DNA of 64,000 bases from Bradyrhizobium sp. PSBB068 (GCA_016839165.1 CP069300.1:2852001-2916000), one strand, 5' to 3'. Shown: positions 1 to 9,239, numbered from the stretch's first letter. Translations and numbers: made by a program. Notes: a model not told the origin generated them from the sequence alone.

Positions 1-708
1 GCGCAGGCAATACGATGGTCCGTTGTTCGATGCTGGTCATGGCCTCGCTGGCCGCATACAGGCCACAGCCATCCGCCAGCTTGCGATCATGCATGCTCCG
101 GGCAATGACGTGGAACTGGTGTTCTGCGGCGCAGGCGTAGAGCGCGAAGATGTCGCTCTCGCGGTCGCCCAGCATGGTCACCATCGCAGCCTTCGCCAAC
201 AGCGGCTTGGCTGCCAGAGCGGTCGCGATCCAGCGTTGCGATTCTTTGTCCTTCAGATCGCGATTGTCGTGCGAGACGGTGCGGCGGCCCTGGCGGGTCC
301 AGATCTCGCCGTGCAACAGGCCAAGGCAGCAGCCGCTTTCCGCGTCTGCGGCCAGCATCGGGTGCAGCAACACCCCGCGGGTGTTGCCATGACCGATCTC
401 GCCCAAGCCACGCCGGTTTTGTGCCTTGGTGGCAAAATTGATCTCGCTGGTATCCTGGATCGCCAGCACATGGCGGCCTTCGGCCGCCATTACCGTACCA
501 TCGCTCCAGCTTTCGATTATCCGCGTCGTCGTCACCTTGGCATTGCCGAGAAAGCGGTTGAAGCGCACCTCCCGGGCACGCATGCCTCCTGCCAGCCGTC
601 GCAGGCAGACATCCTTGCCCGCGACCATGCATTCGACGAGCGCCGCCCCCCTTTATCGAGGCGGAGATCCCCGAACCGACCTAATGACCAGTCAATTTGC
701 GCCAGCAT
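1..708 (-). pseudogene. IS4-family transposase, frameshifted and cut by the window edge
   Basis: The minus strand encodes an IS4-family DDE transposase. The frame from about 640 down to position 1 reads through the family blocks RFNRFLGNAKV, AIQDTSEINFATKAQ, RRGLGEIGHGNTRGVLLHPM and KDKESQRWI, and is still open at the window edge, so the C-terminus lies outside. The N-terminus (MLAQIDWSLGRFGDLRLDKG, start 708) is in another frame: the two are separated by a run of six G residues on the coding strand near 650, and a seventh G would restore one continuous frame. This could be a decayed copy, a homopolymer sequencing error, or slippage. No terminal inverted repeat was identified between 709 and 828. 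The family assignment is secure from the motifs; whether the copy is functional is unknown. Confidence 0.8.
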
Positions 709-828
709 GTCGACACCTCCGCCAAAGCCGAAGTGCCGCAATATGAATCACACGAAATACCGATTCGGGAATCCCCACCCAACTAGATGTGTGCATGCCC
801 TAGGGCGTTCGCCGGGACGACGGAGAGA

Positions 829-1743
829 TTACACCCCGCTGAACAGCGCGCGTTCGGCTTCCACCGTCTCGTAGATGTAGTCCGCCACCGCGCGGATGCG
901 GGCGAGGTCCTTGCTGTCGGCGTGCATCAGGAGCCAGAAGGTGCGGGAGATCCGCACCTCGTCGGGCAGCACCGGCTGCAGTTCGGGATGGGCTGATGCC
1001 ATGAAGTGCGGCAGCACGGCGATGCCGAAGCCGGCGATGGTGGCGTTGAGCTGCGCGATCAGGTTGGCACTGCGGAATTTCGCGGAGATCTTCGGCGAGA
1101 CCTGCGGCAGATAGTCCAGTTCCGGCGTGAACAGCAGCTCCTCGATGTAACCGACGAAGCGGTGCCGCGGCAGGTCGGCACGCGCGGCGATCACAGGCGC
1201 CTGCGCCAGATAGGCGGGTGCGGCATAAAGCCCGAGCGTGTAGTCCAGAAGCTTGCGGCCGACGATGCGGCCTTCCTTCGGCATGGTCAGGCTGATCGCG
1301 ATATCGGCCTCGCGCTTGGAGAGCGAGAACAGCCGCGCGGTGGCGACGAGTTGCAGGTCGAGATCGGGATACCGCTCGGTGAACTTGACCAGCCGCGAGG
1401 CCAGGAAGTGACTGCCGAAGCCGTCGGGCGCGCCGATCCGCACCGTGCCGGTGAGATGCGCGCGCGAGCCGCCGACCGCCTCCTGGTTGGCCACGATGGT
1501 GGATTCCATCGCCTCGGCGCTGTCGGCGACGCGCTGGCCCGCCTCGGTCAGCAGGTAGCCGGTTTTGCGCCGATCAAACAGTTTTGCGGAGAGGTGGCGC
1601 TCCAGCCGGTCGACACGCCGGATCACTGTGGCATGATCGACACCGAGCTGCTTGGCGGCAGCCGAAACCGACCCGCCGCGCACGATGGCAAGCACGAAAC
1701 GGAAGTCGTCCCAGTCGATTGTGTCGCTGCCTTGATCCTGCAT
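829..1743 (-). CDS. LysR-family transcriptional regulator, divergent from mmsA
   Basis: A 304-residue LysR-type regulator. The N-terminal winged helix spans about residues 10-70 (DDFRFVLAIVRGGSVSAAAK, then DHATVIRRVDRLE). The effector-binding domain follows, with the usual GTVRIGAPDGFGSHF strand at its start. The frame is open upstream to 1842, but the ATG at 1743 is chosen because it starts just before the HTH and gives the usual family length of about 300. It is divergent from the mmsA-led valine cluster across a 119-bp gap, the classical layout for a LysR activator of the adjacent operon. Control of mmsA is inference; the effector may be a valine-pathway intermediate. No clear T-N11-A site could be singled out. 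Confidence 0.88.
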   Translation of the reverse strand: MQDQGSDTIDWDDFRFVLAIVRGGSVSAAAKQLGVDHATVIRRVDRLERHLSAKLFDRRKTGYLLTEAGQRVADSAEAMESTIVANQEAVGGSRAHLTGTVRIGAPDGFGSHFLASRLVKFTERYPDLDLQLVATARLFSLSKREADIAISLTMPKEGRIVGRKLLDYTLGLYAAPAYLAQAPVIAARADLPRHRFVGYIEELLFTPELDYLPQVSPKISAKFRSANLIAQLNATIAGFGIAVLPHFMASAHPELQPVLPDEVRISRTFWLLMHADSKDLARIRAVADYIYETVEAERALFSGV

Positions 1744-1862
1744 TACCGCACATCTATGGTGCAATTTATCGGACTTGAATCCTATAAAATGCAGGGTCAT
1801 AGGGTTTGTAAAGCGATCTCGCCGCGCGGAGCGGCGATTCACGTCTCCAAGGGAGGATATTC

Positions 1863-3359
1863 ATGCGCTCGATCGGACATTTCATCGGTGGCAAGGAGGT
1901 CAAGGGCACCTCGGGCCGTACGGCCGACGTCTTCGAGCCGATGACCGGCGACGTCCAGGCCAAGGTGGCGCTGGCCTCCAAGGCCGAGGTCCGTGCCGCG
2001 GTCGAGAACGCCCGCGCCGCGCAGGGCGAATGGGCCGCCACCAACCCGCAGCGCCGCGCCCGCGTCATGATGAAGTTCGTCGAGCTGGTGCAGCGCGACT
2101 ACGACAAGCTCGCCGAGCTTTTGGCGCGCGAGCATGGCAAGACCGTTCCCGACGCCAAGGGCGACATCCAGCGCGGCCTCGAGGTCGCCGAGTTCGCCTG
2201 CGGCATCCCGCATCTGATGAAGGGCGAGTACACCGAGGGCGCTGGTCCCGGCATCGACATCTACTCGATGCGTCAACCCCTGGGAGTGGTCGCCGGCATC
2301 ACGCCGTTCAACTTCCCGGCGATGATCCCGATGTGGAAGTTCGCGCCTGCGATCGCCTGCGGCAATGCCTTCATCCTGAAGCCGTCCGAACGCGATCCCG
2401 GCGTGCCGATGGCGCTGGCCCAGTTGATGATCGAAGCGGGGCTGCCGGCCGGCATCCTCAACGTCGTCAACGGCGACAAGGAGGCGGTCGACGCCATCCT
2501 CGACGATCCCGACGTCAAGGCGATCGGCTTCGTCGGCTCGACGCCCATTGCCCAGTACATCTATGAGCGCGCCGCGCAGACCGGCAAGCGTTGCCAGTGC
2601 TTCGGCGGCGCCAAGAACCACGCCATCATCATGCCCGACGCCGACATGGACCAGGCGGTCGATGCGCTGATCGGTGCCGGCTACGGCTCGGCCGGCGAGC
2701 GCTGCATGGCGGTGTCGGTTGCGGTCCCCGTCGGCAAGACCACCGCCGACCGGCTGATGGAAAAGCTGATCCCGCGCGTCGAGTCGCTCAAGATCGGCAC
2801 CTCGGTCGATCCGTCGGCCGACTACGGTCCGCTGGTGACCCGCGAGGCGGTCGAGAAGGTCAAGAGCTACATCGACATCGGCGTCAAGGAAGGCGCCACG
2901 CTCGCGGTCGACGGCCGCGGCTTCAAGATGCAGGGCTACGAGAACGGCTTCTACCTCGGTGGTTCGCTGTTCGACAACGTCACCAAGGACATGCGGATCT
3001 ACAAGGAAGAGATCTTCGGCCCGGTGCTCTCGGTGGTGCGCGCCAAGGACTATCACGAGGCGCTGGCGCTGCCGTCCGACCACGACTACGGCAACGGCGT
3101 TGCGATCTTCACCCGCGACGGCGACGCCGCGCGCGACTTCGCGGCCAAGGTCAATGTCGGCATGGTCGGCGTCAACGTGCCGATCCCGGTGCCGATCGCC
3201 TACTATACGTTCGGCGGCTGGAAGAAGTCGGGCTTCGGCGATCTCAACCAGCACGGTCCAGACTCGGTCCGCTTCTACACCAAGACCAAGACGGTGACCT
3301 CGCGCTGGCCGTCCGGCGTCAAGGACGGTGCGGAGTTCTCGATCCCGACGATGAAGTGA
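1863..3359 (+). CDS. mmsA: CoA-acylating methylmalonate-semialdehyde dehydrogenase
   Basis: A 498-residue aldehyde dehydrogenase of the MmsA family, which oxidises methylmalonate or malonate semialdehyde with NAD and CoA to propionyl-CoA or acetyl-CoA in valine and inositol catabolism. The sequence shows the substrate-binding ITPFNFPAM block around residue 150, the ILKPSE cofactor block near 171, and the catalytic cysteine C281 in SAGERCMA. This cysteine context and the lack of the usual general-base glutamate block are typical of CoA-acylating members. Length matches the family. A purine-rich stretch, AAGGGAGG, lies about 6 bases before the ATG. It is the first gene of the valine cluster and is followed by a REP element, so the downstream acyl-CoA dehydrogenase may have its own promoter. 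Confidence 0.95.
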   Translation: MRSIGHFIGGKEVKGTSGRTADVFEPMTGDVQAKVALASKAEVRAAVENARAAQGEWAATNPQRRARVMMKFVELVQRDYDKLAELLAREHGKTVPDAKGDIQRGLEVAEFACGIPHLMKGEYTEGAGPGIDIYSMRQPLGVVAGITPFNFPAMIPMWKFAPAIACGNAFILKPSERDPGVPMALAQLMIEAGLPAGILNVVNGDKEAVDAILDDPDVKAIGFVGSTPIAQYIYERAAQTGKRCQCFGGAKNHAIIMPDADMDQAVDALIGAGYGSAGERCMAVSVAVPVGKTTADRLMEKLIPRVESLKIGTSVDPSADYGPLVTREAVEKVKSYIDIGVKEGATLAVDGRGFKMQGYENGFYLGGSLFDNVTKDMRIYKEEIFGPVLSVVRAKDYHEALALPSDHDYGNGVAIFTRDGDAARDFAAKVNVGMVGVNVPIPVPIAYYTFGGWKKSGFGDLNQHGPDSVRFYTKTKTVTSRWPSGVKDGAEFSIPTMK

Positions 3360-3396
3360 CGCGAGATTGGAGTGAGCTTCGGCAGCATCGGCAAAT

Positions 3397-3520
3397 CACC
3401 TCTCCCTGTGGGAGAGGTCGGCGCGAAGCGCCGGGTGAGGGGGCACGGTCTCTCGTTAGAGCAGCACACCCTCACCCGATTTGCTGCGCAAATCGACCTC
3501 TCCCCGGTGGGGAGCGGTGA
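3397..3520. repeat. REP-type palindromic element, CCTCTCCC family
   Basis: The gap between mmsA and the acyl-CoA dehydrogenase is filled by nested inverted repeats: CCTCTCCC/GGGAGAGG, GGCGCGAAGCGCC, GGGTGAGGG/CCCTCACCC, and GATTTGCTGCGCAAATC. A related copy lies at 9481-9632. I recognise the type as common between genes in Bradyrhizobium and relatives; a role in mRNA stability or transcription termination is possible but not shown. Confidence 0.75.
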
Positions 3521-3543
3521 CCTCAGCGTGCGGGGGCATTGAG

Positions 3544-4689
3544 ATGCAGTTCGCTCTCAACGAGGACCAGATCGCGGTTCGCGACATGGCGCGGGCGTTT
3601 GCGGCGGAAAAGATCGCGCCCCACGCGCTCGAATGGGACGAGACGAAGCACTTTCCCGTGGATGTGATGCGCGAGGCCGCAGGCCTCGGCATCGGCGGCA
3701 TCTATATCAAGGACGATGTCGGCGGCTCGGCGATGACGCGGTTCGACGCCGCGCTGATCTTCGAGGCGCTGGCGACCGGGTGCCCGACCACGTCGGCCTT
3801 CATCTCGATCCACAACATGGCGTCCTGGATGATCGATGCCTATGGCAACGACACCCAGCGCCACAAATGGCTGCCCAAGCTCTGCACTATGGAGCTGATC
3901 GCGAGCTACTGCCTGACCGAGCCGGGCGCCGGCTCGGACGCTGCGGCGCTGCGCACCCGCGCGGTGCGCGACGGCGATCACTACGTGCTCAACGGCCAGA
4001 AGCAGTTCATTTCGGGCGCCGGCAGCACCGACCTTCTGGTGGCGATGGTGCGCACCGGCGGCGACGGCCCCGGCGGCGTCTCGACGGTCGTGATCGACGG
4101 CAAGACGCCGGGCGTTTCGTTCGGCAATAACGAACGCAAGATGGGCCGGAACGCGCAGCCGACCCGCGCTGTCATTTTCGAGAATGCCCGCGTGCCGGTC
4201 GCAAACCGGCTCGGCGAGGAGGGCATCGGCTTCAAGATCGCGATGGCCGGCCTCGATGGCGGCCGGCTCAACATCGCGGCGTGCTCGCTCGGCGGCGCGC
4301 AGGCGGCGCTCGACAAGGCGCTGGCTTACATGAAGGACCGCAAGGCCTTTGGAAAACGGCTCGACGAATTCCAGGCGCTGCAGTTCAAGATCGCCGACAT
4401 GGCGACCGAGCTCGAAGCCGCACGCACCTTCCTGTGGCGCGCGGCGGCGGCGCTCGATCGCAAGGATCCGGACGCCTCGATGTTGTGCGCGATGGCGAAG
4501 CGCTTCGGCACCGATGTCGGTTTCGAGGTCGCCAACCAGGCGCTGCAGCTGCATGGCGGTTACGGTTACCTCAGCGAATACGGCGTCGAGAAGATCGTGC
4601 GCGATCTGCGCGTGCACCAGATCCTCGAAGGCACCAATGAAATCATGCGGCTGATCGTGTCGCGCAAGTTGATCGAGGGCGCGCGATGA
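3544..4689 (+). CDS. Acyl-CoA dehydrogenase, probably isobutyryl-CoA dehydrogenase
   Basis: A 381-residue FAD-dependent acyl-CoA dehydrogenase. It has the family signature YCLTEPGAGSDAAALRT near residue 120, a middle beta domain, and the C-terminal QILEGTNEIMR block whose first glutamate is the expected catalytic base of short-chain members. Its place between mmsA and the 3-hydroxyisobutyryl-CoA hydrolase argues for isobutyryl-CoA (valine-derived) as the substrate, in the manner of human ACAD8. Specificity is inferred from context. The ATG at 3544 is preferred over the upstream one at 3481, because the extra residues would be read from a REP element and the family starts at MQFALNEDQ. The stop overlaps the next start in an ATGA, so translation is likely coupled. 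Confidence 0.9.
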   Translation: MQFALNEDQIAVRDMARAFAAEKIAPHALEWDETKHFPVDVMREAAGLGIGGIYIKDDVGGSAMTRFDAALIFEALATGCPTTSAFISIHNMASWMIDAYGNDTQRHKWLPKLCTMELIASYCLTEPGAGSDAAALRTRAVRDGDHYVLNGQKQFISGAGSTDLLVAMVRTGGDGPGGVSTVVIDGKTPGVSFGNNERKMGRNAQPTRAVIFENARVPVANRLGEEGIGFKIAMAGLDGGRLNIAACSLGGAQAALDKALAYMKDRKAFGKRLDEFQALQFKIADMATELEAARTFLWRAAAALDRKDPDASMLCAMAKRFGTDVGFEVANQALQLHGGYGYLSEYGVEKIVRDLRVHQILEGTNEIMRLIVSRKLIEGAR

Positions 4690-5765
4690 ACGATGTGGCC
4701 GCGGAAGGCGATCTGATCGCACGCAAGGAAGGGGCGGCCGGCATCATCCGGCTCAACCGGCCGAAGGCGATCAATGCCGTGACGCTGGAGATGTTCCACG
4801 ACATCGACAGGGCGCTCGACGCGTTCGAAGCCGATCCCGAGGTCGCGGTCATCTTGCTGGAAGGCGCCGGCGAGCGCGGCCTGTGTGCCGGCGGCGACAT
4901 CCGGGCGCTCTGGGAAAGCTCGAAGGTCAAGGGTGATCTCGGCAAGATCCTGTGGCGCGACGAGTACATCCTCAACGCACGGATCAAGAAATTTCCAAAA
5001 CCCTATGTTGCGTTCATGGACGGCATCGTGATGGGCGGCGGCGTCGGGTTGTCGGCGCACGGCAGCCACCGCGTGGTGACCGAGCGGACGAAACTCGCGA
5101 TGCCCGAGGTTGGGCTCGGCTTCTTCCCCGATGTCGGCGGCACATATCTGCTGTCGCGCTCGCCCGGCGAGATCGGCACCTATTTTGGTCTCACCGGCAC
5201 CACGATGAATGGGCCCGATGCGATCTACGCGAAGTTTGCCGATGCCGTGGTGCCGAGCGCAAAGCTCCCAGCGCTGCGCGAGGCGCTGACCAAGGTCGCA
5301 CCACGCAGCAGTTCGGCTGAGATCGACCGGCTGATCGCGGGCTTTGCGACCGGCGAAAAATCCGGCCCCGTTGCTGCGATGCAGGCCAAAATCGACGGCT
5401 GGTTCGCGCGCGGCCGGATGGAGGACATCGTCGCCGCACTGACGGCCGACGGATCGGACCTGGCGCAGGCCACGCTGAAGACGCTCGGCGAAAAATCGCC
5501 GCGCGGCATGGTGGTGACGCTAAAACTACTGCGGCTGGCGCGGGCGACCGCGACGCTGGAAGAGTGCCTGGTGCGCGAATATCGCGCGGCGCTCGAAGTG
5601 TTCGCCAGCGACGATTTCCGCGAGGGCGTGCGCGCCGCGGTGATCGACAAGGACCGCAATCCGAAATGGTCGCCGCCTGAGATCGAGGACGTGACGGCGG
5701 AGATGCTAGCGCCTTACTTCGCCGAGATCGGCGCCGATGAACTGAAATTCCCTGACAGCAAATAG
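4686..5765 (+). CDS. 3-hydroxyisobutyryl-CoA hydrolase (enoyl-CoA hydratase/isomerase family)
   Basis: A 359-residue crotonase-fold protein of the HIBCH subgroup, which hydrolyses 3-hydroxyisobutyryl-CoA to free 3-hydroxyisobutyrate in valine catabolism. The oxyanion-hole segment GLCAGGDIRAL is near residue 60. The block MDGIVMGGGVGLSAHG and the PEVGLGFFPDVGG motif are diagnostic of hydrolases over ordinary hydratases, and the length of about 350 residues also fits HIBCH rather than the usual 260. It overlaps the upstream dehydrogenase by four bases and is followed 25 bases later by mmsB, which takes its product, giving a consistent pathway order. Confidence 0.92.
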   Translation: MNDVAAEGDLIARKEGAAGIIRLNRPKAINAVTLEMFHDIDRALDAFEADPEVAVILLEGAGERGLCAGGDIRALWESSKVKGDLGKILWRDEYILNARIKKFPKPYVAFMDGIVMGGGVGLSAHGSHRVVTERTKLAMPEVGLGFFPDVGGTYLLSRSPGEIGTYFGLTGTTMNGPDAIYAKFADAVVPSAKLPALREALTKVAPRSSSAEIDRLIAGFATGEKSGPVAAMQAKIDGWFARGRMEDIVAALTADGSDLAQATLKTLGEKSPRGMVVTLKLLRLARATATLEECLVREYRAALEVFASDDFREGVRAAVIDKDRNPKWSPPEIEDVTAEMLAPYFAEIGADELKFPDSK

Positions 5766-5790
5766 AAACGTCGCAAGCGGAGGACTTCCC

Positions 5791-6678
5791 ATGGCAAACG
5801 TCGCATTCATCGGGCTCGGCAATATGGGCGGGCCGATGGCGGCCAATCTGGTCAAGGCCGGCCACAAGGTGACCGCGTTCGATCTGGTCGCAGCGTCCCG
5901 CGATCAGGCCAAGAGCGATGGCGCCGCGATCGCCGAGAGCGGCGTTGGCGCGGTGAAGGGCGCCGACGTCGTGATCACCATGCTGCCTGCCGGCAAGCAT
6001 GTGCTCGGCGTCTGGAACGAAGTGCTTCCCGCCATGAGCAAGGGCGCGCTGATCATCGACTGCTCGACCATCGACGTCGAAAGCGCCAAGCAGGCGCACG
6101 CGCTCGCGGCCAAGCACGGCATGGCTTCGGTCGATGCGCCGGTCTCCGGCGGCACCGGCGGCGCCAAGGGCGCGACGCTGACCTTCATGTGCGGCGGCGA
6201 GGCGAAGGCGTTCGCGGCGGCCCAGCCGATGCTGGCCAACATGGGCAAGAAGATCGTGCATTGCGGCGCCGGCGGCGCAGGACAGGCGGCCAAGATCTGC
6301 AACAACATGATCCTCGGCATTTCCATGATCGCGGTCGGCGAGGCCTTTGTGCTGGCCGAAAAGCTCGGCCTCTCGCACCAGGCGCTGTTCGACGTCGCCT
6401 CGACCTCGTCGGGGCAGTGCTGGTCGCTGACCACCTATTGCCCGGTTCCCGGCCCGGTGCCGACCTCGCCGGCGAACAACGACTACAAGCCGGGCTTCGC
6501 CTCCAATTTGATGGTGAAGGATCTGACGCTGGCGCAGGACGCCGCCAATGCCGCCGGCGCGGTGACGCCGCTCGGCAAGCACGCGCAGGAGCTCTACAAG
6601 ACCTTCGACGCCTCGGGCCACGGCGGGGTCGACTTTTCCGGAATTATCCAGCACGTTCGCAGCCTCGCTGGAAAGTAA
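5791..6678 (+). CDS. mmsB: 3-hydroxyisobutyrate dehydrogenase
   Basis: A 295-residue NAD-dependent beta-hydroxyacid dehydrogenase that oxidises 3-hydroxyisobutyrate to methylmalonate semialdehyde, the substrate of MmsA. The N-terminal Rossmann motif GLGNMGGPMAANLVKAGH is at residues 7-24, the DAPVSGGTGGA substrate loop lies near 120, and the catalytic lysine is in GGAGQAAKICNNM. Length is typical. Together with the three upstream genes it makes a nearly complete lower valine pathway; only a dedicated methacrylyl-CoA hydratase is absent. Confidence 0.95.
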   Translation: MANVAFIGLGNMGGPMAANLVKAGHKVTAFDLVAASRDQAKSDGAAIAESGVGAVKGADVVITMLPAGKHVLGVWNEVLPAMSKGALIIDCSTIDVESAKQAHALAAKHGMASVDAPVSGGTGGAKGATLTFMCGGEAKAFAAAQPMLANMGKKIVHCGAGGAGQAAKICNNMILGISMIAVGEAFVLAEKLGLSHQALFDVASTSSGQCWSLTTYCPVPGPVPTSPANNDYKPGFASNLMVKDLTLAQDAANAAGAVTPLGKHAQELYKTFDASGHGGVDFSGIIQHVRSLAGK

Positions 6679-6687
6679 TTATATTGC

Positions 6688-6757
6688 GTCATCCTTCGAG
6701 ACGCCGCGCATAGCGCGGCTCCTCCAGCGACAACGCGAAGCGTTGCGCGGGATGACG
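6688..6757. repeat. REP-type palindrome, GTCATCC family
   Basis: Terminal arms GTCATCC and GGATGAC enclose two internal hairpins (CGCGCATAGCGCG and CAACGCGAAGCGTTG) just downstream of the mmsB stop. This is a typical dispersed intergenic palindrome of this group. It could act as a transcription terminator between mmsB and the acyl-CoA synthetase, but the lack of a U tract makes that uncertain. Confidence 0.7.
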
Positions 6758-6779
6758 ACAGCGGATGTGGAGAAGCCGG

Positions 6780-8504
6780 ATGACCACATTTCAGGACGCA
6801 CGTGCCTTTCTGCTCAAGCATCGCACCGACTACGACGCGGCGGTGAAGGGATTCCGCTGGCCGGATCCAGTGCCGTTCAACTGGGCGCTGGACTGGTTCG
6901 ACGCGGAGCTCGCGCACAATGCCGACAGCCGCGACCGGCCGGCGCTGTGGATCGTCGATGCCGCCAGCGGCAACGAGACGAAACGGTCCTTCGCCGAGCT
7001 GTCGCGCCGTTCCAATCAGGTTGCAAATTTCCTGCGTGCGCAGGGGCTGAAGCGCGGCGATCATCTGTTGCTGCTGCTCGGCAATGTCGTCCCGCTGTGG
7101 GAGACCATGCTGGCGGCAATGAAGCTCGGCGTCGTCGTGATTCCCGCGACCACGCTTTTGACTGCGGATGAGTTGCGCGACCGGCTGGATCGCGGCAAAG
7201 CCAAGGCGGTGGTTGCCACCCAGGATCAGGTCGCGAAGTTCGCAGGGCTCGGCGCCGGCAATCTCTCGCGCATCGTGGTCGGCGCGACGCAGACCCACGA
7301 GGGTTGGTTGCCGTTCGAGGATGCGGCGAAGCAGTCGGATGCCTTCACACCCGACGGCCCGACCAGGGCCGACGACCCGATGCTGCTCTATTTCACCTCG
7401 GGTACCACGGCAAAACCAAAGCTGGTGCGGCACAGCCAGCGCAGCTATCCGGTCGGCCATCTCTCGACCATGTATTGGATCGGGCTGCAGCCTGGCGACG
7501 TCCATCTCAACATTTCGTCGCCCGGCTGGGCCAAGCACGCCTGGAGCTGCTTCTTCGCGCCGTGGAATGCCGGCGCCACGATCTTCATCGCCAATCAGCC
7601 GCGCTTCGAGGCGAAAGGGTTGCTCTCGATCATCGGCCGCTGCGGGGTCACCACGCTGTGCGCGCCGCCGACGGTGTGGCGGATGTTCATCCAGGAAGAC
7701 CTTGCGAGCTTCAAGGTTTCGCTGCGCGAGGTCTGCGGCGCCGGCGAGCCGCTCAATCCCGAGATCATCGACCAGGTCAAATCGGCCTGGGGCCTGACCA
7801 TCCGCGACGGTTACGGCCAGACCGAGACCACGGCGCTGGCCGGCAACTCGCCGGGGCAGAAGGTCAAGATCGGCTCGATGGGCCGGCCGCTGCCCGGCTA
7901 TCGCGTGCAGGTCACCGACAGTGACGGCCACGCAGCCAAGGAAGGCGAGGTGACCTTGCTGCTCGGCACTGAGCGGCCGGCCGGTCTGATGCAGGGCTAT
8001 CAGGGCGACGACGGCAAGCTGATTGGTACGGACGGCGAGATCTATCGCAGCGGCGACGTCGTGTTCACCGATGACGAGGGCTATCTCACCTTCGTCGGCC
8101 GCACCGACGACGTGTTCAAGTCATCCGATTACCGCATCTCGCCGTTCGAGCTCGAGAGCGTGCTGCTGGAGCACGATGCGGTGGCGGAAGCTGCCGTGGT
8201 GCCGAGCCCGGACCCGATCCGGCTCGCGGTCCCCAAGGCCTATGTGCTGCTGGTCTCCGGTGTCGAGCGCAGCCCGGAGACGGCGCTGTCGATCTTCAAA
8301 CATTTGCACACGCGGCTCGCACCGTTTAAACGCATCCGCAAGATCGAGCTGGTCACCGAACTGCCCAAGACGATTTCGGGAAAAATCCGCCGGGTGCAGT
8401 TGCGCCGGCTCGAACATGACGATGCGAGAGACGATGCGTTGCGCGGAGCCGAGTTCCGCGAGGAAGAATTTCCGGAGCTGCAGAAAGTGCGGACCTCCGG
8501 TTAG
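6780..8504 (+). CDS. AMP-forming acyl-CoA synthetase
   Basis: A 574-residue member of the acyl-adenylate-forming (ANL) superfamily that activates a carboxylic acid to its CoA thioester through an acyl-AMP. The AMP-binding P-loop LLYFTSGTTAKPKLV, the acyl-pocket block GYGQTETT, the hinge region SGDVVFTDDEGYLTFVGRTDD, and the C-terminal catalytic lysine in PKTISGKIRR are all visible. The start is set at MTTFQDAR (6780), since the five extra residues of the longer frame fall in repeat-flanking sequence. It resembles medium-chain or acetyl-CoA-synthetase-like family members; the substrate cannot be read from sequence. The MaoC gene follows 11 bases downstream, so the two are probably cotranscribed. 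Confidence 0.88.
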   Translation: MTTFQDARAFLLKHRTDYDAAVKGFRWPDPVPFNWALDWFDAELAHNADSRDRPALWIVDAASGNETKRSFAELSRRSNQVANFLRAQGLKRGDHLLLLLGNVVPLWETMLAAMKLGVVVIPATTLLTADELRDRLDRGKAKAVVATQDQVAKFAGLGAGNLSRIVVGATQTHEGWLPFEDAAKQSDAFTPDGPTRADDPMLLYFTSGTTAKPKLVRHSQRSYPVGHLSTMYWIGLQPGDVHLNISSPGWAKHAWSCFFAPWNAGATIFIANQPRFEAKGLLSIIGRCGVTTLCAPPTVWRMFIQEDLASFKVSLREVCGAGEPLNPEIIDQVKSAWGLTIRDGYGQTETTALAGNSPGQKVKIGSMGRPLPGYRVQVTDSDGHAAKEGEVTLLLGTERPAGLMQGYQGDDGKLIGTDGEIYRSGDVVFTDDEGYLTFVGRTDDVFKSSDYRISPFELESVLLEHDAVAEAAVVPSPDPIRLAVPKAYVLLVSGVERSPETALSIFKHLHTRLAPFKRIRKIELVTELPKTISGKIRRVQLRRLEHDDARDDALRGAEFREEEFPELQKVRTSG

Positions 8505-8515
8505 GAGGTCAGCCA

Positions 8516-8995
8516 ATGAATGAAGTCTGGAAGAAGCCGCCGGTGTCGCTGGAAACCTACCAGGGCATGGTCGGCAAGGAGATCGGTGTCTCTTCGTGGC
8601 ACCTGCTCGATCAGGGGCGCATCAATACCTACGCCGACGTGATCGAGGATCACCAGTTCATCCATGTCGATCCCGAACGCGCCAAGACGGAGACCGCCTT
8701 CGGCACCACGATTGCGCACGGCTTCCTTACGATGTCGCTGCTGTCAATCATGTCCTACGAGGTGATGCCGGTGCTCGAAGGCACCGCGATGGGCGTCAAT
8801 TACGGTTTCGACAAGCTGCGCTTCATCTCGCCGGTCCGCTCGGGCAAGCGTGTTCGCGGCCGCTTCCTGCTCGCCGAAGCCACGCTGCGCAAGCCGAAGG
8901 AACTGCTGTCGCGCACTAACGTTACGGTCGAGATCGAGGGCGAGGAGAAGCCCGCGCTGGTCGCGGACTGGCTCGGCCTGATCTATTTCAGCTAG
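8516..8995 (+). CDS. MaoC-family (R)-specific enoyl-CoA hydratase
   Basis: A 159-residue hot-dog-fold protein of the MaoC dehydratase family. The hydratase-2 motif is seen as YADVIEDHQFIHVDPERA followed by GTTIAHGFLTMSLL, with the aspartate and histidine expected of the active site. Such proteins hydrate trans-2-enoyl-CoA to (R)-3-hydroxyacyl-CoA, feeding fatty-acid or polyhydroxyalkanoate metabolism. It follows the acyl-CoA synthetase closely, with an SD-like AGGAGG 10 bases before the ATG, which suggests one operon. Confidence 0.88.
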   Translation: MNEVWKKPPVSLETYQGMVGKEIGVSSWHLLDQGRINTYADVIEDHQFIHVDPERAKTETAFGTTIAHGFLTMSLLSIMSYEVMPVLEGTAMGVNYGFDKLRFISPVRSGKRVRGRFLLAEATLRKPKELLSRTNVTVEIEGEEKPALVADWLGLIYFS

Positions 8996-9048
8996 AGCGT
9001 TTTCCAGCGAAGTGGATACCGGTTCGCGCGAAGAAAACGCGTCCCAAC
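8995..9048. repeat. Dispersed Rhizobiales repeat, GAGCGTTTTC type, forward copy
   Basis: The block begins GAGCGTTTTCCAGCGAAGTG, continues GATACCGGTTCGCG, and ends with AAAACGCGTC; it starts right at the MaoC stop codon. The same block occurs in reverse orientation at 25603-25650. I recognise it as a frequent intergenic sequence in this group. Confidence 0.7.
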
Positions 9049-9056
9049 AAGAAGCG

Positions 9057-9144
9057 GGAGCCCCGTTCCGACTTAATCGGAACGGAAAGGGCTCCAGCAA
9101 AAGGTTGAGTAGCTCCACCTTTCCCGCAAGCGGGAGAGGTGGAG
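9057..9144. repeat. Two strong hairpins downstream of the MaoC gene
   Basis: The first stem-loop (9057-9095) pairs GGAGCCC with GGGCTCC and internally CGTTCCGA with TCGGAACG. The second (9113-9144) is a 15-base near-perfect stem with a two-base loop (CTCCACCTTTCCCGC and GCGGGAGAGGTGGAG). Neither is followed by a clear T run, so repeat or mRNA-stabilising roles are as likely as termination. Confidence 0.6.
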
Positions 9145-9239
9145 CGAGCCCGCCTGGCTAGAAGTAGCGCATTGACGGCTTTGATTCCCGGTGTCCATCA
9201 TGCTCCCGTTTGGGCGGTGCGGTCCCGGGAGTGGCAGCC

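Noticed and set aside
1839..3254. 471-codon minus-strand frame
   Set aside because: Lies wholly opposite mmsA; Asp/His/Arg-rich composition and no family match. Same pattern as other long antisense frames in this window.
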